Shown piece by piece: positions 16,357 through 25,070 of a stretch of 64,000 nucleotides of DNA (position 1 is its first letter; every line of letters starts with the position of its first letter). Where the stretch lies: positions 1 through 64,000 of the forward strand of contig JAJZDX010000023.1 in NCBI GenBank assembly GCA_021805865.1, written 5' to 3'. The position numbers and the translations under genes are program-made. Under the pieces are notes generated by a model. The model was given only the letters and a program-made list of their open reading frames with translations. It was not told the origin of the DNA and did not search any database. Origin of the DNA: Pseudomonadota bacterium (GTDB taxonomy: Bacteria > Pseudomonadota > Gammaproteobacteria > Steroidobacterales > Steroidobacteraceae).

Positions 16357-19107
16357 ATGAAACCGAATCACGCACTGTCACGTACCATCGCCGCGATCCT
16401 GAGCGCATCGGCAGCCCATGCAGTGATCGCGGCTACCGCCGCCGGTGCTGCCGCAGTCTCGGCCAGGTCGCCCGGTGGTTCACAGCTACAGGAGGTCATC
16501 GTCACCGCGCAACGCCGAGCCCAGAACATCCAGAATGTACCGATCACCATGCAGGCTCTGACCGGTAAGACACTGGCGCACCTGAACGTGCAGACGTTCG
16601 CCGAATACGTCAAATACCTTCCCAGCGTCACCACGAGCTCCGAAGGGCCAGGAAACACCACGATTGTCATGCGCGGCATATCGAACGGCGCCCTGAACGG
16701 CTCGTCTGTCAACACAATAGGTAGCTTTCCGAACGTTGCGGTCTATCTGGATGACCAATCGGCATCTGAGCCAGGCAGCAACCTCGACATTTACGCCGTA
16801 GACTTGCAACGCATCGAGGTTCTACAGGGACCTCAGGGCACCTTGTTCGGAGCCGGAGCTGAGGCCGGCGTCATACGTTACATTACCAACAAGCCAAATC
16901 TTAATCGGTACGAAGTGAATGTTAACGGTGGTTATGGAATTACCGCGCATGGGGATCCAAATCACAATCTGAACGCGGTATTCAACTGGCCGATTATCCC
17001 CGGAAAATTCGCCGCACGCTTTGTGTGGTTCACTGACCACCGTGGAGGCTACATCAACAACCTGCCGGCAACCTTCAGCCGCAGTCCGAATGACAACGGC
17101 CTCGCGTACGAAAACGGTGGTGTAGTTCCAAAAAATAGCGTCACGATTAACAACTATCAGATTGCCGCCAATGCGATAAATCCTCTTGACTACGGTGGTG
17201 GACGAATAGAGCTGAAATACAAGATAAACAACGACTGGAATGTTCTTCTTACAGACATGTATCAGGACATGAATGCGCAAGGAGTGTTCTATGAGATGCC
17301 CTACGCCAGCTACGGACCAAACGTCGGCTCGGCCCAAGTCTTCCTCGTTCCAGGCAGCATCAGCCCGCAACATCCCGCCGGTATCCCCGTTGGCCCGTTT
17401 AACGGCTCACCCCTGCCACCGTTGTCGGTGAACCTCTTCAATCCGTCATACGATAAGGATCGGTGGAACAGTACCGAGTTGCGGGTCAAGGGCAAGGTGG
17501 GTCCGCTGAGCCTGGTCTATGCCGGCTCATTTCTTGATCGGAACACCAATCAGGTGGTCGATTACACCAATTACGCCCGTGGTCGTTACGCATATTACTA
17601 CCAATGCACCGGCGTCTCGTTCAGCTCGACCACCGGAAATCCAAACGCAACGTGTTATTCACCTTCGTCCACCTGGCACGCTACAAACCACTTGACCCAC
17701 GTGTCTCAGGAGTTGCGGATAAGTACGCCGAGCGACTGGCGGCTGCGCGGAGTGGCGGGGCTGTACTACGAAGACTACAAGCTGCGCACTCTCACTCAGT
17801 GGCTGTATAGAAGTGCTCCGTTGTGCTCGCCCTCGGGGCCGACCACGGCATGTTTCCTGCCGATTGCCTCTTTTCCGGGGATGCCATATCAGTTCGGACC
17901 CGGGCAACCATCCCTCCAGCCGGCATTCTTCAACAATGATACGCGCGGTTTCATCCAAAGGGCGGCATACCTGTCGGTCAGCTTCGATATCATACCGAGA
18001 AAGCTGACGATTACGGGTGGTATACGCTACTTCAGAATGTCGGAAACGGAATCCGGCGGCTCGGTGGGAAGCTTTTTTTGCGAGAAATACACGCCGACGA
18101 ACTATTACGGTCAGTGTCTAACATCAAACGCGACGTCTTTCAGTCCCGTGGGATCGAATTTGGGTGCATTGACCAACGATCCGAATCTTTCCTATTCCGT
18201 CAACTACCTGCAGCAGAACGGTATGCGTGGTCGAGCAAGTCTGGAATGGAGGATAACATCGCGAATAATGACGTACTATACCTATTCGCAGGGGTTCCGA
18301 CCCGGGGGATTCAACCGGGGAACCGGCCTTTTCGAGCCGGATGCGAACGGAAACCCGCAATGGAGTAGACCTGGAGCGTATCTCTCAGACAATCTTACAA
18401 ACAATGAGATTGGCTGGAAGACCCGGTGGCTTGATAACCGGCTGCAAGTGAACGGCTCGGTGTATCAAGAAGACTGGAGCCACGCGCAGACCGGACTGTT
18501 GTGCTCGCAATGCGGCTTTGGCAACCTGACCATGATGGTTAACGGTCCAAATTACCGGGTGCGGGGTATCGATGTGATGGTAGACGCATTGCCAATGCGC
18601 GGATTATCCGTGCACGCAGGAGCGGCATGGAATAGCGGCCAACAGACCAACTCACCGCGATTGATTGACAACGTACCTGGCAGTCCGAATTTTGGCAAGC
18701 CCATCACGGAGTACTATCTGAACGGTCAGGCGATACCGGTGCCAAATGTTTTCGGTACCGTGGGCGGACCGATGGCATATTCGCCGCCATTTGAAGCGGA
18801 CATGAGAGTTCGTTATGACTGGTTGGTTGGATCATACATGCCGTACGTGCAAATTGGAGTTCAGCACCGCGCCCACTCGTATTCGCCAACGGGAGAGATC
18901 GAGATGGATCAACAACCGGCCTGGACGACGTATGATGCGTCGATAGGCGTTTCGAGGGGGCCGTGGACGCTGTCGCTGGTTGGAACGAATCTGACAAACG
19001 AAAACAAAAGCCTATTTACCTCACGCCGTGAGTTCATCCTTACGGAAACTCCTATGCGGCCGAGGGTGGTGGAATTGACCTTCAGCTACCACTATTCTTC
19101 CCGTTGA
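16357..19107 (+). CDS. TonB-dependent outer-membrane receptor
   Basis: 916 aa from the ATG at 16357 (AAAGGCG upstream). A signal peptide with an Ala-rich core covers about residues 1-40. Then comes a TonB box-like QEVIVTAQRR, the plug domain (VPITMQALTG, RGISNG, RIEVLQGPQGTLFGAGAEAG) and the long beta-barrel, ending in aromatic-rich FSYHYSSR. The subgroup is the one abundant in sphingomonads and Steroidobacter-like bacteria that imports organic nutrients rather than siderophores. As first gene of the rightward catabolic block, followed by an MFS transporter, it most likely brings the substrate across the outer membrane. Its GC content appears lower than that of the flanking core genes. Confidence 0.93.
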   Translation: MKPNHALSRTIAAILSASAAHAVIAATAAGAAAVSARSPGGSQLQEVIVTAQRRAQNIQNVPITMQALTGKTLAHLNVQTFAEYVKYLPSVTTSSEGPGNTTIVMRGISNGALNGSSVNTIGSFPNVAVYLDDQSASEPGSNLDIYAVDLQRIEVLQGPQGTLFGAGAEAGVIRYITNKPNLNRYEVNVNGGYGITAHGDPNHNLNAVFNWPIIPGKFAARFVWFTDHRGGYINNLPATFSRSPNDNGLAYENGGVVPKNSVTINNYQIAANAINPLDYGGGRIELKYKINNDWNVLLTDMYQDMNAQGVFYEMPYASYGPNVGSAQVFLVPGSISPQHPAGIPVGPFNGSPLPPLSVNLFNPSYDKDRWNSTELRVKGKVGPLSLVYAGSFLDRNTNQVVDYTNYARGRYAYYYQCTGVSFSSTTGNPNATCYSPSSTWHATNHLTHVSQELRISTPSDWRLRGVAGLYYEDYKLRTLTQWLYRSAPLCSPSGPTTACFLPIASFPGMPYQFGPGQPSLQPAFFNNDTRGFIQRAAYLSVSFDIIPRKLTITGGIRYFRMSETESGGSVGSFFCEKYTPTNYYGQCLTSNATSFSPVGSNLGALTNDPNLSYSVNYLQQNGMRGRASLEWRITSRIMTYYTYSQGFRPGGFNRGTGLFEPDANGNPQWSRPGAYLSDNLTNNEIGWKTRWLDNRLQVNGSVYQEDWSHAQTGLLCSQCGFGNLTMMVNGPNYRVRGIDVMVDALPMRGLSVHAGAAWNSGQQTNSPRLIDNVPGSPNFGKPITEYYLNGQAIPVPNVFGTVGGPMAYSPPFEADMRVRYDWLVGSYMPYVQIGVQHRAHSYSPTGEIEMDQQPAWTTYDASIGVSRGPWTLSLVGTNLTNENKSLFTSRREFILTETPMRPRVVELTFSYHYSSR

Positions 19108-19207
19108 AGCGAAATCGAGCGGTCCCGGTGCGCAGTGCCTTGCGCAATTCGCGGCAGGCACTGCGCACGCTCATGGAGTGCTTGCGTCAGAATAGACCGG
19201 ATGGCAA

Positions 19208-20569
19208 ATGCACGTACTGAAAGCCGAAGGCTCGCGGGACGAATTGGCTGGCATTCCCCATCGAGAGCTCGACCGCGTCCCGTACGATGAAGCTCCTACC
19301 ACCAGGTTTCACGCCCTGGTGGCCGTCGTGTCAGCCGGCGGTCAGTTCAGCGACGGCTATGCGCTCGGAACGATCGGTATAGCACTTAGTCTGGCTCGCG
19401 GTGCGCTACATTTGGATGCGCTGTGGTTGGGCATGCTCGGAAGCGCATCTCTCGCCGGGCTCTTTTTCGGAAGCCTTTTACTCGCCCCATTGGCGGATCG
19501 AGTCGGACGACGCCCGCTCTTCGTGCCTACCATGGCAGTCTTCGCTGTCGTGTCTTTTTTGCAGTTCTTTGTGACCTCCCCGTGGGAGCTGTTGCCCCTG
19601 CGCCTGTTTCTGGGCTTGATGCTCGGTATTGACTACGTGGTCTGTTGTGCGGTCGTTGCGGAATTCTCTCCGCGCCGCGCCAGAGGGCGCCTGCTGGCGC
19701 TGCTGGTGGTCATGTGGACGGTGGGTTACGCGCTAGCTTTCATTATCGGCGCTTTGTTGACGTCAGTTGGCCCGGATGCATGGAGATGGATTCTCGCAAG
19801 CGGTGCCGTGCCGGCCGCTGTCATTTTTTTGCTTCGAATGAAGATCCCGGAGTCTCCGCTTTGGCTCGTGCAACGTGGTAGAAACGCCGCTGCTCAGGAG
19901 ATCGTCGGGCGATACATCGGTAAAAATATACGCCTTCCCGTCGTCTCGGCAGTACACCATTCTGCGCGGGCGGCGTGGAGGGAATTGTTTAGCGCGCGAT
20001 ACCGAAGAAGGACTGCCATCGGGGCGATATATTACACCGCGCTGGTCATTCCCTATTTTTCCATCGGTACCTTCATTCCGATCGTATTCGGTGCGCTTGG
20101 CATTCGCAATGCCTATGCGAGCGGAGCGGTGTTCAATGTCTTTATGCTTCTGGGATCAGTTTTCGGGCTCTGGCTGATCGACAGGCTGACTCGCCGACAG
20201 TACTTGGTCGGAGCATTTTATCTTTCCGCGGCGACCTTGCTCTTTCTAGCCCTCGCGGGCAATGCGTCGCCCGTCATCATAGTGGCGGCCTTCGCGGTCT
20301 TTGCATTCGCGCTATCCGCTGGCACGAATCTGTGCTACGTCTACCTGCCCGAGCTCTTTCCCACCAGGTTGCGGGCGTCGGGGGTGGGAATCGGAACCGC
20401 CGCGAGCCGCCTCGGGTCGGCTTCGGGAACTTTCCTGCTGCCACTATGTCTCGGGGCAATCGGTGTGCGTCCGAGTCTGGGGCTTTGCGTCGCCGTTCTC
20501 CTTTCCGGAGGCATCATTTGCCATCTGTTTGCGCCGGAAACTCAGGGCCGCTCGATAGAAGACACCTGA
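19208..20569 (+). CDS. MFS transporter (metabolite:H+ symporter type)
   Basis: 453 aa with twelve predicted membrane segments. The signature between TM2 and TM3, LADRVGRRP, and its repeat around LIDRLTRRQ identify the major facilitator superfamily. RGRLLALLVVMWTVGYAL is typical of the aromatic-acid/sugar/betaine symporter subgroup. It is second in the block after the TonB-dependent receptor, so it is the likely inner-membrane importer for the same compound. The RBS is poor. Confidence 0.9.
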   Translation: MHVLKAEGSRDELAGIPHRELDRVPYDEAPTTRFHALVAVVSAGGQFSDGYALGTIGIALSLARGALHLDALWLGMLGSASLAGLFFGSLLLAPLADRVGRRPLFVPTMAVFAVVSFLQFFVTSPWELLPLRLFLGLMLGIDYVVCCAVVAEFSPRRARGRLLALLVVMWTVGYALAFIIGALLTSVGPDAWRWILASGAVPAAVIFLLRMKIPESPLWLVQRGRNAAAQEIVGRYIGKNIRLPVVSAVHHSARAAWRELFSARYRRRTAIGAIYYTALVIPYFSIGTFIPIVFGALGIRNAYASGAVFNVFMLLGSVFGLWLIDRLTRRQYLVGAFYLSAATLLFLALAGNASPVIIVAAFAVFAFALSAGTNLCYVYLPELFPTRLRASGVGIGTAASRLGSASGTFLLPLCLGAIGVRPSLGLCVAVLLSGGIICHLFAPETQGRSIEDT

Positions 20570-20616
20570 GCAATGTCCGGTCGCCTGCGATCGCTGACTT
20601 AATGGATGTGTGCCCT

Positions 20617-21714
20617 ATGACCTCTCGCATTCCCCGTGTCATGGAAGCCGTGCTTCTTACCGAACACGGGGGACTCGACCGGCTGGAGTATCGCGATGAC
20701 GTTCCGGTGCCCGCCGCCGATCGAAATGAGGTTCTCATCAGGGTGGCCGCGGCCGGAATCAACAATACGGACATCAATACGCGGATCGGCTGGTATTCCA
20801 AGACTATCCAAAGCGCCACCGCCGAGAGCGCTTCCGAGGGTACTGCCTCGGCGTCAGCGTCCGATGCTAGTTGGTCCGGAACTCCGATGTCCTTTCCCCG
20901 TATCCAGGGCGCCGACTGTTGCGGCTACATTGTCAACGTGGGGGAGGGGGTCGACCGTAAGCGAATTGGGGAGCGGGTAATCGTTCGCAACATGCTCCGC
21001 TCTTATGTGGATTATAGACCTTTTGAGTGTTGGACTTTCGGCTCGGAGTGTGACGGAGCATTCGCGCAGTACACGAAGGCGCCGGCGTCCGAGACATACA
21101 AGGTCGAGTGCAATTGGAGCGACGCGGAGCTGGCGTCGATTCCCTGCGCCTATTCGACAGCCGAAGGCATGCTGCATCGCGCTGAAGTCAAAGCGGGAGA
21201 ACGCGTCCTCGTCACGGGTGCTTCGGGCGGGGTTGGATCAGCAGCGGTCCAGTTGGCTAAACGGCGCGGCGCCAAGGTGACCGCGATCGCAGCCAGGAGC
21301 AAAATCGGCGAGGTTGAGGCCGTGGGAGCCGAGCGGGTCGTTCCACGTGGGGAGAGTCTGGTCGAGCACCTCGGGACAGGAGGCTTCGACGTAGTCATCG
21401 ACGTGGTGGCTGGGCCGCAGTGGCCGCAGCTGTTCGAGGTACTGAGGCGCGGCGGTCGCTACGCCGTGGCCGGTGCAATTGCGGGTCCCATCGTGCAACT
21501 CGACGTGCGTACGCTCTATTTGAAGGACCTCAGCTTCTTTGGCTGCACATTTCAGGATGACGTGGTGTTCGGGAATCTCATCGGGTACCTCGAACGCGGA
21601 GAAATTCGCCCCAATGTGGCCAGGACTTACCCGCTGAGGGATATCGCGAAGGCGCAGGAGGACTTTTTGTCGAAGCGATTTGCCGGAAAGCTTGTTCTTA
21701 TTCCGCCCCCGTGA
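20617..21714 (+). CDS. MDR-family (quinone reductase-like) oxidoreductase
   Basis: 365 aa if it starts at 20617; ATGs at 20602 and 20641 are also in frame and none has a strong RBS. GroES-like N-terminal domain (EVLIRVAAAGINNTDINTR) and Rossmann domain with VTGASGGVGSAAVQLAKRRG. The zinc-ligand pattern GHE/Cys of alcohol dehydrogenases is missing (IQGADCCGYI instead), so a zinc-free NADPH quinone-oxidoreductase-like enzyme is expected. An insertion rich in Ser/Ala/Glu (TAESASEGTASASASDAS) sits between the early strands and is unusual. The substrate is unknown. Confidence 0.85.
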   Translation: MTSRIPRVMEAVLLTEHGGLDRLEYRDDVPVPAADRNEVLIRVAAAGINNTDINTRIGWYSKTIQSATAESASEGTASASASDASWSGTPMSFPRIQGADCCGYIVNVGEGVDRKRIGERVIVRNMLRSYVDYRPFECWTFGSECDGAFAQYTKAPASETYKVECNWSDAELASIPCAYSTAEGMLHRAEVKAGERVLVTGASGGVGSAAVQLAKRRGAKVTAIAARSKIGEVEAVGAERVVPRGESLVEHLGTGGFDVVIDVVAGPQWPQLFEVLRRGGRYAVAGAIAGPIVQLDVRTLYLKDLSFFGCTFQDDVVFGNLIGYLERGEIRPNVARTYPLRDIAKAQEDFLSKRFAGKLVLIPPP

Positions 21715-21738
21715 CTTGGCCGACAGACAGGAGCTCGG

Positions 21739-22845
21739 ATGAAAATTGTACAAATCGATGTATTTAAGGTGGACCTCCCGTATTCAGGGGGAGTTTACCT
21801 GCTGTCCGGGGGACGCGAGTACCGAAGCTTCGACGCGACAATCGTCCGCATATCGACCGATAATGGCATCGAGGGGTGGGGCGAGAGCACGCCATTTGGC
21901 ACGACCTACATTGGCGCGCATGCGCGTGGAGTTCGGGCAGGGATTGAAGAGATTGCGCCGAGTCTTCTCGGGCTCGATCCGCGCCGGAGCGATCGGATCA
22001 ACGACGCAATGGACTCCGCTCTGGTTGCTCACGAGCATGCCAAAACCGCACTCGATGTAGCCTGCTGGGACATCTTCGGGAAATCGGTCGATCTGCCGGT
22101 GTGCGAGCTCCTGGGCGGACGAACAGATGTCAGGATGCCGGTGATCTCATCGATATATACCGGAGATCCTGAAGACATGCGCAGGCGGGTGGCTGAGCAC
22201 CGGGAAGCCGGATATACCAGTCATTCAATCAAGATTGGCGATGATCCGGCGCTCGATGCCGACCGCATCCAGGCCTCACTGGCGGACCGGAAGGCAGGGG
22301 AATATTTCATTGTGGACGCCAACGGTGGGATGACTCCAGAAATGGCCTTACGCATGCTGCGGCTGTTGCCTTCTGGCCTGGATTTCGTTTTGGAGGCACC
22401 TTGCGCGAGCTGGCGAGAGTGTTTATCGCTGCGTCGCCGGAGCAATGTGCCCATGATCTGGGACGAATTGGCGGTCAGCGATTCATCGATCGTCCAGCTC
22501 ATCGGCGATGACGCTGCTGAAGGTATCGGACTCAAGATATCGAAGAACGGCGGCCTCACGCGGTGCAGGCGCCAGCGTGACATCTGTATTGCGGCAGGCC
22601 TCACGATCAGTGTTCAGGAAACGACGGGTTCTGACATCGCGTTTGCTGCGATCGTGCAGATGGGTCAGACCGTACCGAAGCGATTATTGCGCTGTGTCCT
22701 TGAAAGCCGGGATATGGTTTCTTTGAAAACGGCGGACGGGGACTTTCCGGTGGTCAATGGTCATGTGGTCGCTCCAGCCACGCCGGGCCTCGGAATTGCG
22801 CCCCGTCTGCAGGTACTTGGCGAACCGGTCGCCACGTATCGCTGA
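21739..22845 (+). CDS. Mandelate racemase/muconate lactonizing enzyme family protein 1
   Basis: 368 aa, with a good RBS (AGGAG). Enolase-superfamily capping domain, then a TIM barrel with Lys in HSIKIG, metal ligands Asp in VDANGG, Glu in LEAPC and Asp/Glu in WDELA, and the opposite Lys in LKISKNGG. The layout matches the MLE subgroup, which includes hydroxyproline-betaine 2-epimerase (HpbD) and cis-3-hydroxyproline dehydratase. Epimerisation or dehydration alpha to a carboxylate is the expected chemistry. It is followed by a second, about one-third similar enzyme (by eye), suggesting successive steps or two stereoisomers. Confidence 0.88.
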   Translation: MKIVQIDVFKVDLPYSGGVYLLSGGREYRSFDATIVRISTDNGIEGWGESTPFGTTYIGAHARGVRAGIEEIAPSLLGLDPRRSDRINDAMDSALVAHEHAKTALDVACWDIFGKSVDLPVCELLGGRTDVRMPVISSIYTGDPEDMRRRVAEHREAGYTSHSIKIGDDPALDADRIQASLADRKAGEYFIVDANGGMTPEMALRMLRLLPSGLDFVLEAPCASWRECLSLRRRSNVPMIWDELAVSDSSIVQLIGDDAAEGIGLKISKNGGLTRCRRQRDICIAAGLTISVQETTGSDIAFAAIVQMGQTVPKRLLRCVLESRDMVSLKTADGDFPVVNGHVVAPATPGLGIAPRLQVLGEPVATYR

Positions 22846-22917
22846 AAGGTCCCGCCTCTGGCTCCGTAACGAGCGCTACACCAGAAGATTCATCCAGATC
22901 ACATCATCGAGATCGAA

Positions 22918-24024
22918 ATGCGCATCACCGAGATACATGTCTATCAGCGGGACTTGCCGGTGCTCGGCAAACCTTACAAAATGTCTCGTTCGTCGGTGAC
23001 CTCCCTCGATACGACGATCGTGGAGGTGGTAACCGAGAAGGGTATAAAGGGCTACGGGGAAACCTGCCCCGTGGGTCCCGTCTATCAGCCCGCGCATGCG
23101 CTGGGTGCCCGCGCGGCACTGGCGGAGATGGGGCCGCATCTCCTCGGTGAGGATGCGCTGCAGATTGAGAAAGTGCATCGAGCGATGGAGGGTGCGCTCA
23201 ACGGCAGCCGTTATGCCAAGGCGGCCGTCGACATTGCGCTCTGGGACATAGCGGGGAAGGCATATGGCGCAAGGGTCTGCGACCTGCTTGGCGGCGCCAC
23301 CAGAGAGAGGGTGCCTTCCTACTGGAGCGTGACCGTTGCCGGGCCGGACGAGGCGGCCCGAGTCGCGGTCGAGAAGCAACGGGAGGGCTTCACGCGCTTG
23401 CAGGTCAAAGTCGGCGGCAGGCCCGTGGAAGAGGATATTGCGACTATCCGCAAGGTCGCAGAAGTCATCCGACCCGGCGTTCGCCTCGCGGTCGACGGCA
23501 ACCGTGGCTGGACGACGCGAGATGCATTGGCGGTTTCGCGCCTTTGTGCCGAACATATGTTTGTAATGGAGCAGCCGTGCGACAGTTACGAGGAGATCGC
23601 TGCGATCCGTCCGATGTTGCGTCATCCGGTGTATCTCGACGAGAGCACCGAAAATCTAGGCGTCGTGCTGCGGGCGATCGGTGACGGCATCGCGGACGGC
23701 TTCGGCTTGAAGGTGACGCGGCTAGGCGGTCTGTCGACGATGCGCACAGTCCGGGATATCTGCCGGGCTCGCAATCTTCCGCATACCTGCGATGATGCTT
23801 GGGGCGGGGATATTATCGCGGCCGCCTGCCTGCATATCGGCGCAACGGTCGAGCCGAGGCTTTGTGAGGGAGTCTGGGTCGCTGCCCCTTACATCGAGGG
23901 CCACTACGATGCCGAGAATGGCGTCTCCATCCGCGACGGCTGGCTCGATGTGCCTAAGGGGCCCGGCCTAGGCGTGGTCCCGAGTCCGAAGGCTCTCGGC
24001 AAGCCGGTCATGTCGTTCGGGTGA
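22918..24024 (+). CDS. Mandelate racemase/muconate lactonizing enzyme family protein 2 (HpbD-like)
   Basis: 368 aa. Active-site set: Lys in LQVKVGG, Asp in VDGNRGW, Glu in MEQPC, Asp in LDEST, Lys in LKVTRLGG. The N-terminal 20s/50s loop pattern [20 protein letters not shown] is what I associate with the hydroxyproline-betaine epimerase/cis-3-hydroxyproline dehydratase group of the enolase superfamily. This match to HpbD-type enzymes is stronger than for the preceding paralogue. It is the strongest single clue that the island handles a proline-like compound. Family certain, substrate inferred. Confidence 0.88.
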   Translation: MRITEIHVYQRDLPVLGKPYKMSRSSVTSLDTTIVEVVTEKGIKGYGETCPVGPVYQPAHALGARAALAEMGPHLLGEDALQIEKVHRAMEGALNGSRYAKAAVDIALWDIAGKAYGARVCDLLGGATRERVPSYWSVTVAGPDEAARVAVEKQREGFTRLQVKVGGRPVEEDIATIRKVAEVIRPGVRLAVDGNRGWTTRDALAVSRLCAEHMFVMEQPCDSYEEIAAIRPMLRHPVYLDESTENLGVVLRAIGDGIADGFGLKVTRLGGLSTMRTVRDICRARNLPHTCDDAWGGDIIAAACLHIGATVEPRLCEGVWVAAPYIEGHYDAENGVSIRDGWLDVPKGPGLGVVPSPKALGKPVMSFG

Positions 24025-24051
24025 GGAAGGGTACTCATCGAGGACAGAGCG

Positions 24052-25011
24052 ATGCGTTATGAGACAGGCGACGCTTTGGAAGTCGTGCGCCGGGCGGCAG
24101 TCAAAGCGGGTGCGAGCCGTGACGTTGCTCAGTCGCTGGCCAAAGCGGTGGTCGCTGCGGAGCGGGCTGGTAACCCTTCGGTTGGATTTGCCCATCTTCC
24201 GGATTATTTGGATGGCTTTGTCCAGGGACGTATCGCGGGACATGCGGAGCCGGAGATCTCCTTTCCAGCACCTGCGCTGATCCGGATCGACGCCAAAGGC
24301 GGAATCGCGCAGCTCGGCTTCGACCGCGCATTCGAGGCCATTGTCGAGCGCGCGAGCGTCGAAGGGGTGGCAGTGCTCGCGCAGACCGACAGCTATACTG
24401 TCGGCGAATTGGGGTACTACACCCGACGCCTGGCCGAGGTCGGGCTGGTGGCACTTGCGACCTGCAATGCTTCAGCACAGATGACGACTGTGGAGTGCGG
24501 TAAAGCGGTGTTCGGCACCAATCCTATCTCGTTCGCGGCGCCTTTGGAGGGCAGAAAGCCGCTCGTCATCGATCAGGCCTCGAGCGCAACGGCTTTTGTC
24601 AACGTGCGGCGAGCTGCGGAACGAGGTGAGTCGATCCCTGAAGGGTGGGCGATCGATGTTGCGGGAAATCCCACTACTAGCGCCCATGATGCCGCAAGGG
24701 GACTGCTCCTTGCATTCGGTGGGATGCGCGGAGCGAACATTGCACTTATTGTGGAAATCCTGGCGGCTGGTCTGACGGGCGCGAATTGGTCGATGGACGC
24801 ACCGTCGTTTGCGAGCGGGAGCGAATGCCCGGGCATCGGGTTGTTCATTGTCGCGACCAAGCCGGATCTGCTTGCCCCGGGATTTGCGGCGCGATTGACC
24901 GTGCAGATTGAACGGCTGGCGGCGCAGGGCGTCCGGATCCCCGGAAGTCACATTCACGTCACCGAGCTGGATATTCCCGCATCGCTCATGGCAAGCATCG
25001 AAGGAAGATAG
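24052..25011 (+). CDS. Ldh/DpkA family NAD(P)H-dependent oxidoreductase
   Basis: 319 aa. Malate/L-lactate dehydrogenase type-2 fold (PF02615): GTNPISFAAP, IDQASSATAF and IPEGWAID...GNPTTSA are the conserved blocks. Members include 1-pyrroline-2-carboxylate/piperideine-2-carboxylate reductase (DpkA, LhpI). The usual SHG with the catalytic His reads SVG (GNPSVGFAH), so that His is absent or replaced by the nearby His. Next to enolase-superfamily genes it fits a dehydratase-plus-imine-reductase pair for a 3-hydroxyproline, giving proline; that is inference. Confidence 0.8.
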   Translation: MRYETGDALEVVRRAAVKAGASRDVAQSLAKAVVAAERAGNPSVGFAHLPDYLDGFVQGRIAGHAEPEISFPAPALIRIDAKGGIAQLGFDRAFEAIVERASVEGVAVLAQTDSYTVGELGYYTRRLAEVGLVALATCNASAQMTTVECGKAVFGTNPISFAAPLEGRKPLVIDQASSATAFVNVRRAAERGESIPEGWAIDVAGNPTTSAHDAARGLLLAFGGMRGANIALIVEILAAGLTGANWSMDAPSFASGSECPGIGLFIVATKPDLLAPGFAARLTVQIERLAAQGVRIPGSHIHVTELDIPASLMASIEGR

Positions 25012-25070
25012 GTATCGCAGAGCCGATTGGTCCGTGTTTTTTGCACTGAGTGCGTCGTTCCCAAGAGATC

